A DNA stretch of 64,000 nt from Acidobacteriota bacterium (GTDB lineage Bacteria; Acidobacteriota; Vicinamibacteria; Vicinamibacterales; UBA2999), in the NCBI GenBank assembly GCA_016871195.1, contig VFZN01000005.1, positions 62,001-126,000 of the forward strand, written 5' to 3'. This document shows, one piece after another, positions 32,448 through 41,646 of this stretch (position 1 is its first letter; the number at the start of each line of letters is the position of its first letter). A program made the position numbers and the translations under genes. The notes beneath the pieces are model-generated. The model worked only from the letters and a program-made list of their open reading frames with translations. It was not told where the DNA came from and ran no database searches.

Positions 32448-32527
32448 GGGCTGTAGTTGGAACCTCGGCCGGACCCGCCGATAATTCCAAGGGTTTAGTG
32501 CCCTATTTTCATTGACTTCTGGACAAT

Positions 32528-32541
32528 GTCGGCCGGCCGAC
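32528..32541. repeat. Perfect 14-bp palindrome downstream of the nuclease gene
   Basis: GTCGGCCGGCCGAC is identical to its reverse complement. It lies four bases beyond the stop codon of the bifunctional-nuclease gene and about 80 bases upstream of the parA promoter. It could fold as a short hairpin in RNA or act as a protein-binding site; no T-tract follows. Confidence 0.4.
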
Positions 32542-32545
32542 GTGG

Positions 32546-33031
32546 CTACATTTTGTACTTGCCCATGTCGTCGGGATCGAGTGCCTCGAGCCAGTGCTGC
32601 AGTCGTTCGGTATCCTGCTTTTCGCTGGCAATGTCGACGCTCTTGGCCTGCTCCAGCACCTTTGGCTCGACCATGATCGGCGCACGGGTGCGCAGAGCGA
32701 GCGCGATGGCATCGCTCGGTCGGGCATCGACGGCGGCAGGGCCTGAGGGCGTGGTCAGGTGCACCACGGCAAAGTACGTGCTCTCAGCGACGTCGCTAAT
32801 GACGACCTGATCGACTCTGGCCTGCATATCGTCAATGACGTTCTTCAGCAGGTCGTGCGTCATGGGTCTCGGCGTCTGCACGTTTTCGATTTGCAGCGCA
32901 ATCGCATTGGCCTCAAACACCCCCACCCAGATCGGAAGCACGCGCTGTCCGTCGGCATCCTTAAGGATCACAATGGGCATGTTGGTGATGGGGTCGACCA
33001 TTAGGCCCTTGACATTCATTTCAATGAGCAT
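32546..33031 (-). CDS. Bifunctional nuclease family protein (DUF151)
   Basis: The 161-residue protein matches the BFN/DUF151 family: MNVKGLMVDPITNMPIVILK, RVLPIWVGVFEANAIALQIE, RPMTHDLLKNVIDDMQARVD, and VDARPSDAIALALRTRAPIM. Family members have been reported to cleave DNA and RNA, and they are commonly linked to miaB-like genes. An acidic/Gln-rich tail ends DPDDMGKYKM. It overlaps the miaB 3' end by 11 bp; a second ATG at 33019 would remove the overlap and is possible. Confidence 0.88.
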   Translation of the reverse strand: MLIEMNVKGLMVDPITNMPIVILKDADGQRVLPIWVGVFEANAIALQIENVQTPRPMTHDLLKNVIDDMQARVDQVVISDVAESTYFAVVHLTTPSGPAAVDARPSDAIALALRTRAPIMVEPKVLEQAKSVDIASEKQDTERLQHWLEALDPDDMGKYKM

Positions 33032-34364
33032 GTGCCGTGGCCTCCATCTCGCCCCACACGCTGTTGGGGCCGGCTCGTTTGATCGTCACCCGCACAAGTT
33101 GCCCCACCAGCGACGGGTCGCCTGGGAAATTGACAACGGTATTTCCACTCGTGCGGCCCGACAGTTCCCACCCCCGACGACGACTGGTGTGGTCGACGAG
33201 AACCTCCACAGTGTGCCCCACAGCCTGCTCGTGCAGATTCCACTGGATGCGTCGCTGCATCTGCTGTAGGGCGACGATTCGGCGGGTCTTCTCCACCTCG
33301 GAAACGTCGTCGGGCATGCGCTTCGAGGCCAGTGTGTTGGGACGTTCCGAGTACTTGAAAGAAAAAATGCTGTGGTACTGCACGGCCTGAACCAGAGACA
33401 GGGTGTCTTCGAAATCTTCGTCGGTCTCGCCCGGAAAGCCGACGATCATGTCGGTCGACAGCTGCACCCCAGGGATGGCCTCGCGGATACGCGCGATTGT
33501 CGCGAGGTATTCGTCACGCGAGTAGCGTCGCCGCATGGCCTTGAGCACGCGCGTCGAGCCCGACTGCACCGGCAGGTGCATGTGCTTGCAGACCTTGGGC
33601 AACGAAGCCACGGCCTCAATAAGGCGAGGAGTCGTGTGCCTCGGATGCGGACTGGCAAACCGGATGCGCTCGACGCCTGGCACCTGATGAACGGCCGCAA
33701 GCAACGCTGGAAAGTCGCACGCGGGATCATCCGGCGCCTGGTAGTGATTAACGATCTGACCAAGCAGTTGAACTTCCCGACGACCGGATGCTGCCGCCTC
33801 TCTGGCGTCCTGAAGAATCTCAGCCTTCGGGCGCATGCGTTCGTGGCCGCGGGTATACGGCACCACGCAGAAGGCGCAAAAATCGTTACAACCCTCGATG
33901 ATGGTGACGTAGGCCTTCACCGGGTCAGCCCTGCGGGTGATCCCGAGGGGAAAGGACGGCTCATCGTATGGAGTGGTCACGTCAATCACCGGTGCCGAAG
34001 TGCGACGCTCCAGATGCGCGGCGACCAACAGCGGAAGCATCTTGACCCGCTGGGTGCCTACCACGAGGTCAATGACGCCAGGCGAGCGCTTGAGAAGGGC
34101 CTCACCTTCCTGCTGAGCCACGCAACCGGTGACGGCCACGATGGGATCGCGGCCCGTCTCGCGCGCCATCTCCCGTAACTCACCGAGGCGCGTGTAGAGT
34201 TTATCCTCGGCGCGCTCACGCACACTGCACGTATTCACGATGACCAGGTCGGCGTCGCGATCCGAGTCGGCAGGGTCGTAACCAGACTGCTCGAGCAGGC
34301 CGGCCATCCGCTCGGAATCATGCACGTTCATCTGGCAGCCGTAGGTTTCGATGAAGTACTTCAC
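33021..34364 (-). CDS. miaB: tRNA-2-methylthio-N6-dimethylallyladenosine synthase
   Basis: The 447-residue radical-SAM methylthiotransferase starts at a GTG overlapping the recN stop (GTGA). The N-terminal UPF0004 domain supplies three cluster cysteines (ETYGCQMNVHDSE, IVNTCSVRERAEDK, VTGCVAQQEGE). The radical-SAM motif CNDFCAFCVVPYTRG follows near 155, and the C-terminal TRAM region (HTVEVLVDHTSRRRGWELSG) binds tRNA. Motifs such as LPVQSGSTRVLKAMRRRYSR and STDMIVGFPGETDEDFEDTL place it in MiaB rather than MtaB or RimO. It modifies A37 of tRNAs reading UNN codons. Confidence 0.94.
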   Translation of the reverse strand: MKYFIETYGCQMNVHDSERMAGLLEQSGYDPADSDRDADLVIVNTCSVRERAEDKLYTRLGELREMARETGRDPIVAVTGCVAQQEGEALLKRSPGVIDLVVGTQRVKMLPLLVAAHLERRTSAPVIDVTTPYDEPSFPLGITRRADPVKAYVTIIEGCNDFCAFCVVPYTRGHERMRPKAEILQDAREAAASGRREVQLLGQIVNHYQAPDDPACDFPALLAAVHQVPGVERIRFASPHPRHTTPRLIEAVASLPKVCKHMHLPVQSGSTRVLKAMRRRYSRDEYLATIARIREAIPGVQLSTDMIVGFPGETDEDFEDTLSLVQAVQYHSIFSFKYSERPNTLASKRMPDDVSEVEKTRRIVALQQMQRRIQWNLHEQAVGHTVEVLVDHTSRRRGWELSGRTSGNTVVNFPGDPSLVGQLVRVTIKRAGPNSVWGEMEATAHAH

Positions 34365-36058
34365 GTCGTCTTTCGCCCCCGCGGACTTTCGCCTTTCGTT
34401 TTTGGATTCTGTTCGCCTTTCGCCTCGGCTGCCTGAAGCAGTTCTTCGGCGCCCGCCCTGGCCTGCGCCCCGGCGTCGGCGCCTCCCATCATGCGGGCGA
34501 GTTCGGCGATGCGCTCCAGCCGAGTGAGGCGGGCGACCGAAGTCACCGTGCGCCCCCCATCCGTTTGCTTCTGGATCAGGAAATGCGTACGCCCGCTGGC
34601 GGCCACCTGAGGCAGATGCGTGATGCACAGCACCTGATGGTGGCGTCCCAGCGCCGCCAGCTTCTCGCCCACGACCGTGGCCACTCGCCCGCCAATCCCG
34701 GCGTCAACTTCATCGAAGATGAGGGTCCGCGCCGCGCCCGAACGGCTCGCGTTCCCGGCCGTGAGCGTCTTCAGCGCCAACATCACGCGGGACAGCTCGC
34801 CGCCGGACGCGATGCGGGCAAGCGGCCGGGGATCTTCACCGACGTTGGCGGACAGGAAACACTCAGCCGTATCGATGCCGCGCTCGTGCCACTGCGATTC
34901 GGCGGGATCAGTCTGCAGCCGAATCTCGAATCGGGCGTGTGGCATGGCCAACTCGGCGAGCTGCGCCTCGAGGGCAGCGGCCCACGCCCGGGCACCCTGT
35001 TGGCGTTGAGCCGTCAGGACACGGGCGTCGGCGAGAAACCGCTCCCCCTCCACGTGCAGCCACTCCTTCACCTGGCTGTCGCTCTCGCCCTCCGATGCGA
35101 GCAGGGCCTGCTCATCAACCAGCGCGTCGCGCCGAGTGATGACGTCTTCCAGCGAAGGCCCATACTTGCGCTTCAGCCGTTCGAGCAGACCGAGCCGCTC
35201 CTCGACTTCCTGCAATCGCTCGGGAGACCCTTCGACGGAGTTGGCGTAGTCACGGATGGTCAGCGCCATGTCCGTCAGTTGGATCTTGAGATCTTCACGG
35301 GCGGCCAGAGCCGGCTCAAACCGAGAGTCGAACGTGGCCAGTTCCGCCAACCGCCTCCAGACTCGCTCCAGCGTGTCGAGGGCGGCATGTTCACCGTCGT
35401 AGAGGTCGACGTAGCTCTCCTGACACAGCCGCTGGAGCCGGTCGGCATTGCGCAGCACCTGACGTTCGGCGGCGAGGGCCTCGTCTTCGCCGGGCACCAG
35501 ATGAGCACGCACCAGTTCGCCGATCTGAAACTCAAGGAGGTCGCGACGGGCCTCACGCTCGCGGTCGTCCATCCGCAGACGGTCAAGCCGCTGTCTGAGG
35601 GCTAGGATGTGGGTGAATGCCCTTGTGAGGGCTTCTCTGGCGGGCGCGAGGCCGGCCAGCTCGTCGAGAACCATCAGGTGCTGCGCTGGGTCGAGCAGTT
35701 GCTGGTGTTCGTGCTGTCCGTGCAGTTCGACCATCGACGAGGCCAGGTTCTTGAGGCCACCGGCCGTGGCGAGCGTGTCGTCGATGAAGGCACGGCTCCG
35801 CCCCTGAGCGGTCAGTTCACGCCGGACAACAACTTCGCGCCCGTCGGCGGTTTCGAAGACCGCTTCGACGGTGGCCATCTCGGCACCAGTCCGGATGAGG
35901 TCCTGAGCCGCGCGCCCCCCAAGCAGCAGGCCCACGGCCTCGACCAGAATCGACTTGCCGGCCCCGGTCTCGCCGGTCAGCACATTGAAGGCGGAATCAA
36001 ACTCGACGGCCAACGACTCGATGACCGCCAGATTGCGGATGGAGAGGTAGCGGATCAT
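34361..36058 (-). CDS. recN: DNA repair protein RecN
   Basis: A 565-residue SMC-like ATPase acting in double-strand break repair. ATG 36058 gives MIRYLSIRNLAVIESLAVEF; a TTG two codons upstream is less likely. Walker A is GETGAGKS at 29-36, followed by VELHGQHEHQQLLDP. The centre is a coiled coil with a RecN-type break, and the C-terminal part has the ABC signature ARIASGGELSRVMLALKTL, Walker B TLIFDEVDAGIGGRVATVVG and the H-loop LCITHLPQVAASG. A Lys/Glu-rich tail ends the protein. It heads the recN-miaB-nuclease group and is divergent from tolQ. Confidence 0.94.
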   Translation of the reverse strand: MIRYLSIRNLAVIESLAVEFDSAFNVLTGETGAGKSILVEAVGLLLGGRAAQDLIRTGAEMATVEAVFETADGREVVVRRELTAQGRSRAFIDDTLATAGGLKNLASSMVELHGQHEHQQLLDPAQHLMVLDELAGLAPAREALTRAFTHILALRQRLDRLRMDDREREARRDLLEFQIGELVRAHLVPGEDEALAAERQVLRNADRLQRLCQESYVDLYDGEHAALDTLERVWRRLAELATFDSRFEPALAAREDLKIQLTDMALTIRDYANSVEGSPERLQEVEERLGLLERLKRKYGPSLEDVITRRDALVDEQALLASEGESDSQVKEWLHVEGERFLADARVLTAQRQQGARAWAAALEAQLAELAMPHARFEIRLQTDPAESQWHERGIDTAECFLSANVGEDPRPLARIASGGELSRVMLALKTLTAGNASRSGAARTLIFDEVDAGIGGRVATVVGEKLAALGRHHQVLCITHLPQVAASGRTHFLIQKQTDGGRTVTSVARLTRLERIAELARMMGGADAGAQARAGAEELLQAAEAKGEQNPKTKGESPRGRKTT

Positions 36059-36123
36059 GGCCAAGGGGGCAACGCCGGCGAGCAGCGGGCGCGTCTTCGC
36101 GAACGTGTAATGCTATCACGGGT

Positions 36124-36153
36124 TTGACAGAATTTCTCGAGGCGTGCTAGCGT
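36124..36153 (+). promoter_or_regulatory. Sigma-70 promoter candidate of the tol-pal operon
   Basis: A perfect TTGACA (36124-36129) is followed after 18 bases by TAGCGT (36148-36153), a moderate -10 box. A transcript would start near 36160, leaving a leader of about 58 bases before tolQ. The rest of the recN-tolQ gap (36059-36217) shows no further gene. Confidence 0.45.
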
Positions 36154-36217
36154 TGCACGGTACCGCGCTACTTCCCGGCAGCGCACATCCAATCGAGACG
36201 GATTCGGAGGCAGTGCT

Positions 36218-36922
36218 GTGCCCGCTGCAGCCCCCAGCAGTGATTTTGTCCGCCTGATTGCCGAGGCTAGCCTGGTGTCCCAGGCTGTCCTCGTCATTCT
36301 GGGCATCTTCTCTATCGTCGCGTGGGCCGTTATCGGCAATCGACTAACCGCTCTCGGACGCGCCCGACGTCAGTCGGCCCAGTTTCTTCAGGTTTTCCGA
36401 ACCAGTGCCAAGTTTTCGGATGCCCATGCGGTCTGTCCGTCGCTGTCGGCCAGTCCCCTCGTGGGCATGTTTCAGGCCGGCTACGCCGAGTTGAATGCGC
36501 AGTTGCGGACGCCCGCGGCTCACGCGACCCCGGACGCCGCGCCTGCCCGCGCGACCATCCGCAGCCTGAATGCCATCGACCGCGCCCTGCTACGTGCGTC
36601 GTCGGCAGAGGTGGCGAAACTCGAGCGGCAGATGACGTTTCTGGCGACCACCGCAAGCATTACCCCCTTCATCGGTCTCTTCGGCACGGTGTGGGGCATC
36701 ATGACGGCGTTCTCGAACATCGGCGCACAAAAGTCGACAGACCTGTCAGTGGTGGCCCCCGGCATCGCCGAGGCGCTGATTGCCACCGCGATGGGCCTGT
36801 TCGCCGCGATTCCCGCCGTTTATTTTTTCAACCATCTCACCACTGGCGTGAAAGCACAGGCCACCGAGATGGACGATTTCGCGCTCGAATTCCTGAATAT
36901 CTGCGAAAGGAATTTCAGCTAG
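36218..36922 (+). CDS. tolQ: Tol-Pal system channel protein TolQ (MotA/TolQ/ExbB family)
   Basis: The 234-residue protein starts at a GTG with GGAGG upstream. Three membrane helices are visible: SQAVLVILGIFSIVAWAVIG, then the pair ATTASITPFIGLFGTVWGIM and APGIAEALIATAMGLFAAIP. The GLFGTVWGIM and EALIATAMGLFAAIPAV motifs are hallmarks of TolQ/ExbB. TolQ and TolR form a proton-driven motor that pulls on TolA to close the outer membrane during division. The gene leads a complete tolQRAB-pal-cpoB operon, which argues for TolQ over ExbB. Confidence 0.92.
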   Translation: MPAAAPSSDFVRLIAEASLVSQAVLVILGIFSIVAWAVIGNRLTALGRARRQSAQFLQVFRTSAKFSDAHAVCPSLSASPLVGMFQAGYAELNAQLRTPAAHATPDAAPARATIRSLNAIDRALLRASSAEVAKLERQMTFLATTASITPFIGLFGTVWGIMTAFSNIGAQKSTDLSVVAPGIAEALIATAMGLFAAIPAVYFFNHLTTGVKAQATEMDDFALEFLNICERNFS

Positions 36923-37395
36923 TGCCGAAAGTCATGGCCCCCGCCGACCCCACTGGAGGCCGACGTGGCCGAGGCCGACGCGTATCGACCTCTCTGTCGG
37001 AGATCAACGTCATTCCACTCGTTGATGTGATGCTGGTGCTGCTCATCATCTTCATGGTGGCGGCGCCGATGCTTCAGCGAGGGGTTGAGGTGAATCTGCC
37101 CGTGGCCCGGTCGGCTCAGCGGATGTCCGAGGAGCGCCTGTATGTGACCGTACCGGCCAGCTACCGCGACACGGGCAACGTCTATATCGATGATGAGGCC
37201 ATCCCACGGGACGTGCTAGCGGAACGCGTACGACAGCGGATGCTGAGCCGCGAGCAGAAGGAAGTGTTTCTGAGGGGTGACGGAACGGTCCAGTTGCAGG
37301 AACTCATGCAGGTCATGGACCGGCTCAAAGATGGGGGCATCGAGCGCGTCGGCATTGTGGCGATGCCGGCGGAACGCACGCGGGGAGGCCGCTGA
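36922..37395 (+). CDS. tolR: Tol-Pal system protein TolR (ExbD/TolR family)
   Basis: The 157-residue protein starts at a GTG sharing one base with the tolQ stop, with an AAGGA ribosome binding site ten bases upstream. After a basic N-terminus comes the single helix INVIPLVDVMLVLLIIFMVA, containing the conserved proton-carrying Asp in PLVDVML. The periplasmic part (VEVNLPVARSAQRMSEERLY, KEVFLRGDGTVQLQELMQVM, VGIVAMPAERTRGG) is typical of TolR. Length and position agree with its role beside TolQ. Confidence 0.92.
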   Translation: MPKVMAPADPTGGRRGRGRRVSTSLSEINVIPLVDVMLVLLIIFMVAAPMLQRGVEVNLPVARSAQRMSEERLYVTVPASYRDTGNVYIDDEAIPRDVLAERVRQRMLSREQKEVFLRGDGTVQLQELMQVMDRLKDGGIERVGIVAMPAERTRGGR

Positions 37396-37396
37396 G

Positions 37397-38179
37397 GTGG
37401 ATGTCGTCTCGGCCGTTCTGATCGGTCGTGGCCGCGACTCGCAACGACTGGCTCCGACGCTGGGGTGGTCGCTGGCACTGCATGCCGGACTGGTCGCGCT
37501 GGTGCTGGTCGTGCCTTCGGCCTGGCTGGGTCAGCGCGTCGCTGAGGTGGACGATGTGGTGATGCAGATCAGTCTCGGCGGCGCGGTGGGCCCTCGAGAC
37601 GGTGGACTCAATACCCTCGGCGGACGTCCCGTGCAGGAGGCCGTCCCCGTGGAGGCCAAAGCCCCGTTCGAGCCGGTGCGGCCCCCGGCGGCCAAGGCAC
37701 CTGAAATGGTCGAAATCAGGAAGGACGCTCCGCGGCGTCCGCCCAATACGGCAGCGACGTCAGCTCGAGACCCAAAAGGCCGAACGCCGACACGCGGCGC
37801 CGAGGTGCAGGCCGGGAACACCGTGGCCCAGACGGCCGGTCGCGGTCAGGGCTTTGGGTTATCGTCAGGCGGCGGAGGCACGGGCGGGTACCTTGACGTG
37901 GCCAACTTCTGTTGTCCCGAGTATCTGGCGACCATGATTGATCTCGTTACCAGGAACTGGAGTTCCCGGCAGGGCGCCGAAGGCACGACACTGATGAAGT
38001 TTGTCGTCGAACGTGACGGACGCATCGGTAGCGTCGAGGTCGAGAAGTCGAGCAGGGTGCAGGCTCTTGACTATTTTTCTCAGCGGTCCCTGGCTTTGAC
38101 ACGCCAGCTACCTCCCCTGCCAGCGGGATACACAGGCGAGCGCCTGACTGTGCACCTCAGTTTTAGCTATATCCGATAG
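37397..38179 (+). CDS. tolA: TolA-like energy transducer with TonB-type C-terminal domain
   Basis: The 260-residue protein starts at GTG 37397 with GGAGG eight bases upstream. It has one N-terminal helix (LGWSLALHAGLVALVLVVPS), a Pro/Ala/Lys-rich periplasmic stretch much shorter than the long helical TolA domain of E. coli, and a C-terminal TonB/TolA domain (MIDLVTRNWSSRQGAEGTTL, KFVVERDGRIGSVEVEKSS, ALTRQLPPLPAGYTGERLTV). Two adjacent cysteines (residues 172-173, NFCCPEYL) stand just before this domain. Position between tolR and tolB supports the call. Confidence 0.88.
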   Translation: MDVVSAVLIGRGRDSQRLAPTLGWSLALHAGLVALVLVVPSAWLGQRVAEVDDVVMQISLGGAVGPRDGGLNTLGGRPVQEAVPVEAKAPFEPVRPPAAKAPEMVEIRKDAPRRPPNTAATSARDPKGRTPTRGAEVQAGNTVAQTAGRGQGFGLSSGGGGTGGYLDVANFCCPEYLATMIDLVTRNWSSRQGAEGTTLMKFVVERDGRIGSVEVEKSSRVQALDYFSQRSLALTRQLPPLPAGYTGERLTVHLSFSYIR

Positions 38180-38189
38180 GACCCATGGC

Positions 38190-39593
38190 ATGACCCTTTT
38201 CGAACGAGTTCACGGGTGGCGCGCGACGCGGCGGCCCGGATACGTGGCCCTTGTTACGGCCCTGGCGGCCGGTATCAGCGGCGCCCTGTGGGCCCAGCAG
38301 CCTCCGGCCTCGCAGCCCCCCCCTAGCCAGCCCAGTAGCGTCGAGTTGCGCATCACCGGGGAACCCGGCACGCCCCCGCGACTGGCCGTACCGGACTTGA
38401 TCGCGCTCTCGCCCGACAAAGAAACGCTGGAAGCCGCCACCCTCATCGGGCAGGTGCTGTGGGACGATCTGAACTATGAGCGCGAGTTTTACATGATTCC
38501 GCGCGACACCTATCGGTCGATTCCTTCGCCGAAGTCGCTGGGGGACGTCTCGTTTGCGCGCTGGCGTGAACTGGGCAGTGACGGGCTGGTGCTGGGCACG
38601 GTACAGAAGGTCGCCGACGGTATTCGCGTCGAGCTGCGCTTGTTCAATGTACGGGCGCAGCAGCACACCTTCGGTCGTGAATACATCGGGTCGGTGGCCA
38701 ATCCCCGCCTCTATGCCCACACCATGGCGGATGAAATCCACGACTCACAGCGCAGTCTGAAAGGTGTGGCCCGCACGAAACTGACCTTTTCCTCCGACCG
38801 CAACCGTGATCCCGTGGCAAATACGGTCGAGCGTCGCGACGTCAAGGAAATCTACATTGCCGACTACGACGGGGCCAACCCGCGCCGCATCACTATCAAT
38901 CGCAATCTCAACATCACGCCGAACTGGTCGCCTGACGGACGATCGATTGCCTACACCTCCTATCGCCGGACGCTGCCCGATGTGCTGATTTCCAATATCT
39001 TCGTCGGGACGCTTGAAGAGCCGACCAAGGGCATCGGACAAAACTTCCTGCCGGTCTTCTCGCCCGATGGCCGGCAGTTGGCCTTCATGTCGACGCGCGA
39101 CGGCAATTCGGAAATCTACATCGCCAACCGCGACGGCTCTGATCTGCGGCGCCTGACGGACAATCCCGCCATCGACTCGACACCGACCTGGTCACCTACC
39201 GGCACGCAGGTGGCCTTCACCTCGGACCGCAGCGGTACGCCCCAGATCTATGTCGTGGGTGTCGATGGCACGGGCTTGCGCCGGCTAACCTTTGAGTCGT
39301 ATGCCGACCGCGCCACCTGGTCGCCTGCCCCGTACAACGAAATTGCGTTCGCCTCGCGCACCGGGCCTGGCTTCGACATCAAGATACTAAGTCTGGCAGA
39401 CGGCCTGGTCCGGCAAATCACCTTCGGCGAGGGCACCAATGAAAGCCCTGCATGGTCGCCGAACGGGCGCCACATGGCCTTCATGTCGACGCGCGCGGGG
39501 CGTTCGCAGATTTTCACCGTCGATCGCGACGGCCGGAATATCCGCCAGATCACCCACGACGGTAACAATTTCACCCCTAACTGGTCCCGGTAA
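38190..39593 (+). CDS. tolB: Tol-Pal system beta-propeller protein TolB
   Basis: The 467-residue periplasmic protein has a signal region ending near ISGALWAQQ, an N-terminal alpha/beta domain (AVPDLIALSPDKETLEAATL, SDGLVLGTVQKVADGIRVEL), and a six-bladed propeller. Blades carry the TolB/WD40-like pattern: IYIADYDGANPRRITINRNL, TPNWSPDGRSIAYTSYR, PVFSPDGRQLAFMSTRDGNS, TPTWSPTGTQVAFTSDRSGT, SPAWSPNGRHMAFMSTRAG. TolB binds Pal and regulates its release from peptidoglycan. A Gln/Pro-rich segment follows the signal peptide. Confidence 0.94.
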   Translation: MTLFERVHGWRATRRPGYVALVTALAAGISGALWAQQPPASQPPPSQPSSVELRITGEPGTPPRLAVPDLIALSPDKETLEAATLIGQVLWDDLNYEREFYMIPRDTYRSIPSPKSLGDVSFARWRELGSDGLVLGTVQKVADGIRVELRLFNVRAQQHTFGREYIGSVANPRLYAHTMADEIHDSQRSLKGVARTKLTFSSDRNRDPVANTVERRDVKEIYIADYDGANPRRITINRNLNITPNWSPDGRSIAYTSYRRTLPDVLISNIFVGTLEEPTKGIGQNFLPVFSPDGRQLAFMSTRDGNSEIYIANRDGSDLRRLTDNPAIDSTPTWSPTGTQVAFTSDRSGTPQIYVVGVDGTGLRRLTFESYADRATWSPAPYNEIAFASRTGPGFDIKILSLADGLVRQITFGEGTNESPAWSPNGRHMAFMSTRAGRSQIFTVDRDGRNIRQITHDGNNFTPNWSR

Positions 39594-39629
39594 CGTCGGA
39601 ACCCGTTGCTTCGAAAGACGAGACTTCCC

Positions 39630-40214
39630 ATGACGCGAACCCTTTGGAATCTACTGGCCTCGGCTCTCCTGCTGACGGTGACTCTCGCGGCCTGCGCCAA
39701 GAAAGCGCCCACAGTGGAGCGTCCGGCGCCGCCCACGGCTGAGACGGTCACTGCGACCGCCCCAGCGCCCCCGCCGCCGCCCCCGCGGCCAGCGCAAGAG
39801 CCCATGCCGGTGCCACCAGAACCTGACAGCATCCGGGCGTCCGATCTACCGGATGACCTCGACAGTCTCAATCGCAGCGGTGTGCTCAAGCCGGTGTTCT
39901 TTGACCTCGACAGCAGCGACGTTAATGCGGCCAGTCAACAGGTTCTGCAGGAGAACGCCGAGGTACTCCGCCGCAACATGCGCTGGCAGGTCACCATTGA
40001 GGGACACTGCGACGAGCGCGGTACGGCGGAGTACAACCTGGCCCTAGGCGAGCGGCGAGCCCTCTCTGCACGCACCTACCTGCTCTCACTCGGCATTCCC
40101 GCCGAGCGCGTGCGCACCGTCAGCTACGGCAAGGAATTTCCATTTGACCAGGGCCACGACGAGGCGGCGTGGTCGAAGAATCGTCGCGCACACTTTGTGA
40201 TTACGGCAAAGTAA
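39630..40214 (+). CDS. pal: Peptidoglycan-associated lipoprotein Pal
   Basis: The 194-residue lipoprotein starts at ATG 39630 and has a lipobox in [12 protein letters not shown] Pro-rich linker (Pro/Ala repeats, residues 30-65) precedes an OmpA-like domain: [40 protein letters not shown] (the conserved HCDERG peptidoglycan-binding motif), [13 protein letters not shown] and [11 protein letters not shown]. It anchors the outer membrane to the wall and is the partner of TolB and TolA. Confidence 0.95.
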   Translation: MTRTLWNLLASALLLTVTLAACAKKAPTVERPAPPTAETVTATAPAPPPPPPRPAQEPMPVPPEPDSIRASDLPDDLDSLNRSGVLKPVFFDLDSSDVNAASQQVLQENAEVLRRNMRWQVTIEGHCDERGTAEYNLALGERRALSARTYLLSLGIPAERVRTVSYGKEFPFDQGHDEAAWSKNRRAHFVITAK

Positions 40215-40223
40215 CCGGGTAAC

Positions 40224-41123
40224 ATGAAGCGCATGACCCGGCTGTTCGGTATCCCGCTTGTTGCCCTGTTCGCCCTGCTGCTGGCGGCTGCGCCGTCGCC
40301 TGCCCAGTCGCGTCGCGAAATGCAGATGATGGCCGACATCCGTATGCTGCAGGAACAGACGCAGCAACTGCAGCAGCAACTGACCGACGCGCTCACCATG
40401 CTTGCCGAGTCCCTGAAGCAAATCTCAGGGCGTGCTGACGAGCAGACGGGAGCCACCCGCAAGGGTTTTGCCGATCAGAAGCTCGGCATCGATCAGGTGG
40501 CGGGCGACCTGCGTGTCGTCAGGGCACGGGTCGACGAAACCAACGTCCGTATCACGTCACTGTCACAGGAGGTCGAGGCGCTGCGGCTCGCCATTCCAAC
40601 CTATCCCCCGCCTACGTCAACAGAGGCGGCCCTGACTGATCCGAGCGCCTCGCCGGCCGGCATGTCACCGCCTGCCGCCGGGCTTCCCGCCCCGTCACCC
40701 GTACCCACGCCGGGTCCCGCTGGCCCCGGTATCTCGCCGCAGCGCCTGTATGACACGGCATGGACCGACTACACGGCCGGACAGTGGACACTCTGCATCG
40801 AGGGATTCAGCACCTATCTGCGCAGCTTCCCGCGCAGTGAGGCGGCCGACGACGCGCAGTTTTATATTGGTGAGTGCCAGTACGCGGATGGAAAATTTAC
40901 CGATGCCCTGGAGGCCTACAACCGGGTCATTGCCAACTATCCCAAGGCTGACAAGGTAGCCGATGCCTATTACAAGCGAGGGATGGCTTTCGAGCGGACG
41001 GGCCAGGCCGACAAGGCACGGGAATCGTGGGAACAACTCTTGAAAACGTTTCCAGACGCCGAGGTGGCTCGCCTCGGGAAGCAGAGCATCGACCGGTTGT
41101 CGCGCGCCAGGCCCCAACCCTAG
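40224..41123 (+). CDS. cpoB: Cell division coordinator CpoB (YbgF), TPR protein
   Basis: The 299-residue periplasmic protein has a signal peptide ([20 protein letters not shown]), a trimerising coiled coil ([20 protein letters not shown] onward to about residue 125), a Pro-rich linker, and three TPR repeats ([60 protein letters not shown]). CpoB links Tol-Pal activity to septal wall synthesis. As last gene of the operon it is in the standard place. The linker is longer than in E. coli. Confidence 0.9.
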   Translation: MKRMTRLFGIPLVALFALLLAAAPSPAQSRREMQMMADIRMLQEQTQQLQQQLTDALTMLAESLKQISGRADEQTGATRKGFADQKLGIDQVAGDLRVVRARVDETNVRITSLSQEVEALRLAIPTYPPPTSTEAALTDPSASPAGMSPPAAGLPAPSPVPTPGPAGPGISPQRLYDTAWTDYTAGQWTLCIEGFSTYLRSFPRSEAADDAQFYIGECQYADGKFTDALEAYNRVIANYPKADKVADAYYKRGMAFERTGQADKARESWEQLLKTFPDAEVARLGKQSIDRLSRARPQP

Positions 41124-41211
41124 CGCGCCAGTCAGCAGACTTCCGCGCACGTGGCGCGGCCCTCGCCGTCAGCAGCGCTGCGGCAGGGTTTTGAGAGAAA
41201 CGGATATCAGC

Positions 41212-41628
41212 ATGGGCAGCGTAAACCGCGTGATACTTGTGGGACACCTTGGGAAGGATGCCGAGGTTCGGCACCTGCCGAGTGGGGCGGCCGTCGCCAA
41301 TTTCAGCCTCGCCACTACCGAAACCTGGATGAAAGACGGACAGAAGCAGGAACAGACTGAGTGGCATCGGGTCGCCCTTTTCAGAAACGCCGATTCGGTG
41401 AGCCGTTACCTGACGAAGGGCACGCTCATCTTTGTGGAAGGGCGCCTGCAGACCCGCCAGTGGGAGAAGGACGGGCAGAAGCACTACACCACCGAGATTC
41501 GGGCCGACCGCGTAGAGTTTCTCGGTGGCGGACGCGGTGGCGGTGAACGCTCGGAGCGAAGTGGCGGCAGCTACGACGAGCCGATGCGCGACCCCGCTCC
41601 GGTGACCGACGACGATATTCCGTTCTAG
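41212..41628 (+). CDS. ssb: Single-stranded DNA-binding protein
   Basis: The 138-residue protein starts at ATG 41212 ([20 protein letters not shown]). The OB fold shows [60 protein letters not shown] and [14 protein letters not shown] short Gly/Ser-rich linker leads to the acidic tip DDDIPF that recruits replication and repair proteins. A GAGAGAAA ribosome binding site precedes it. It follows cpoB after 88 bp in which I see no clear promoter. Confidence 0.95.
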   Translation: MGSVNRVILVGHLGKDAEVRHLPSGAAVANFSLATTETWMKDGQKQEQTEWHRVALFRNADSVSRYLTKGTLIFVEGRLQTRQWEKDGQKHYTTEIRADRVEFLGGGRGGGERSERSGGSYDEPMRDPAPVTDDDIPF

Positions 41629-41646
41629 TTCGGACGAGCCCGCCCG

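Noticed and set aside
41629-41646. Rho-independent terminator between ssb and the cupin gene
   Set aside because: Only an imperfect stem (GTTC..GAGC with a bulge) is present and no T-tract follows on either strand.
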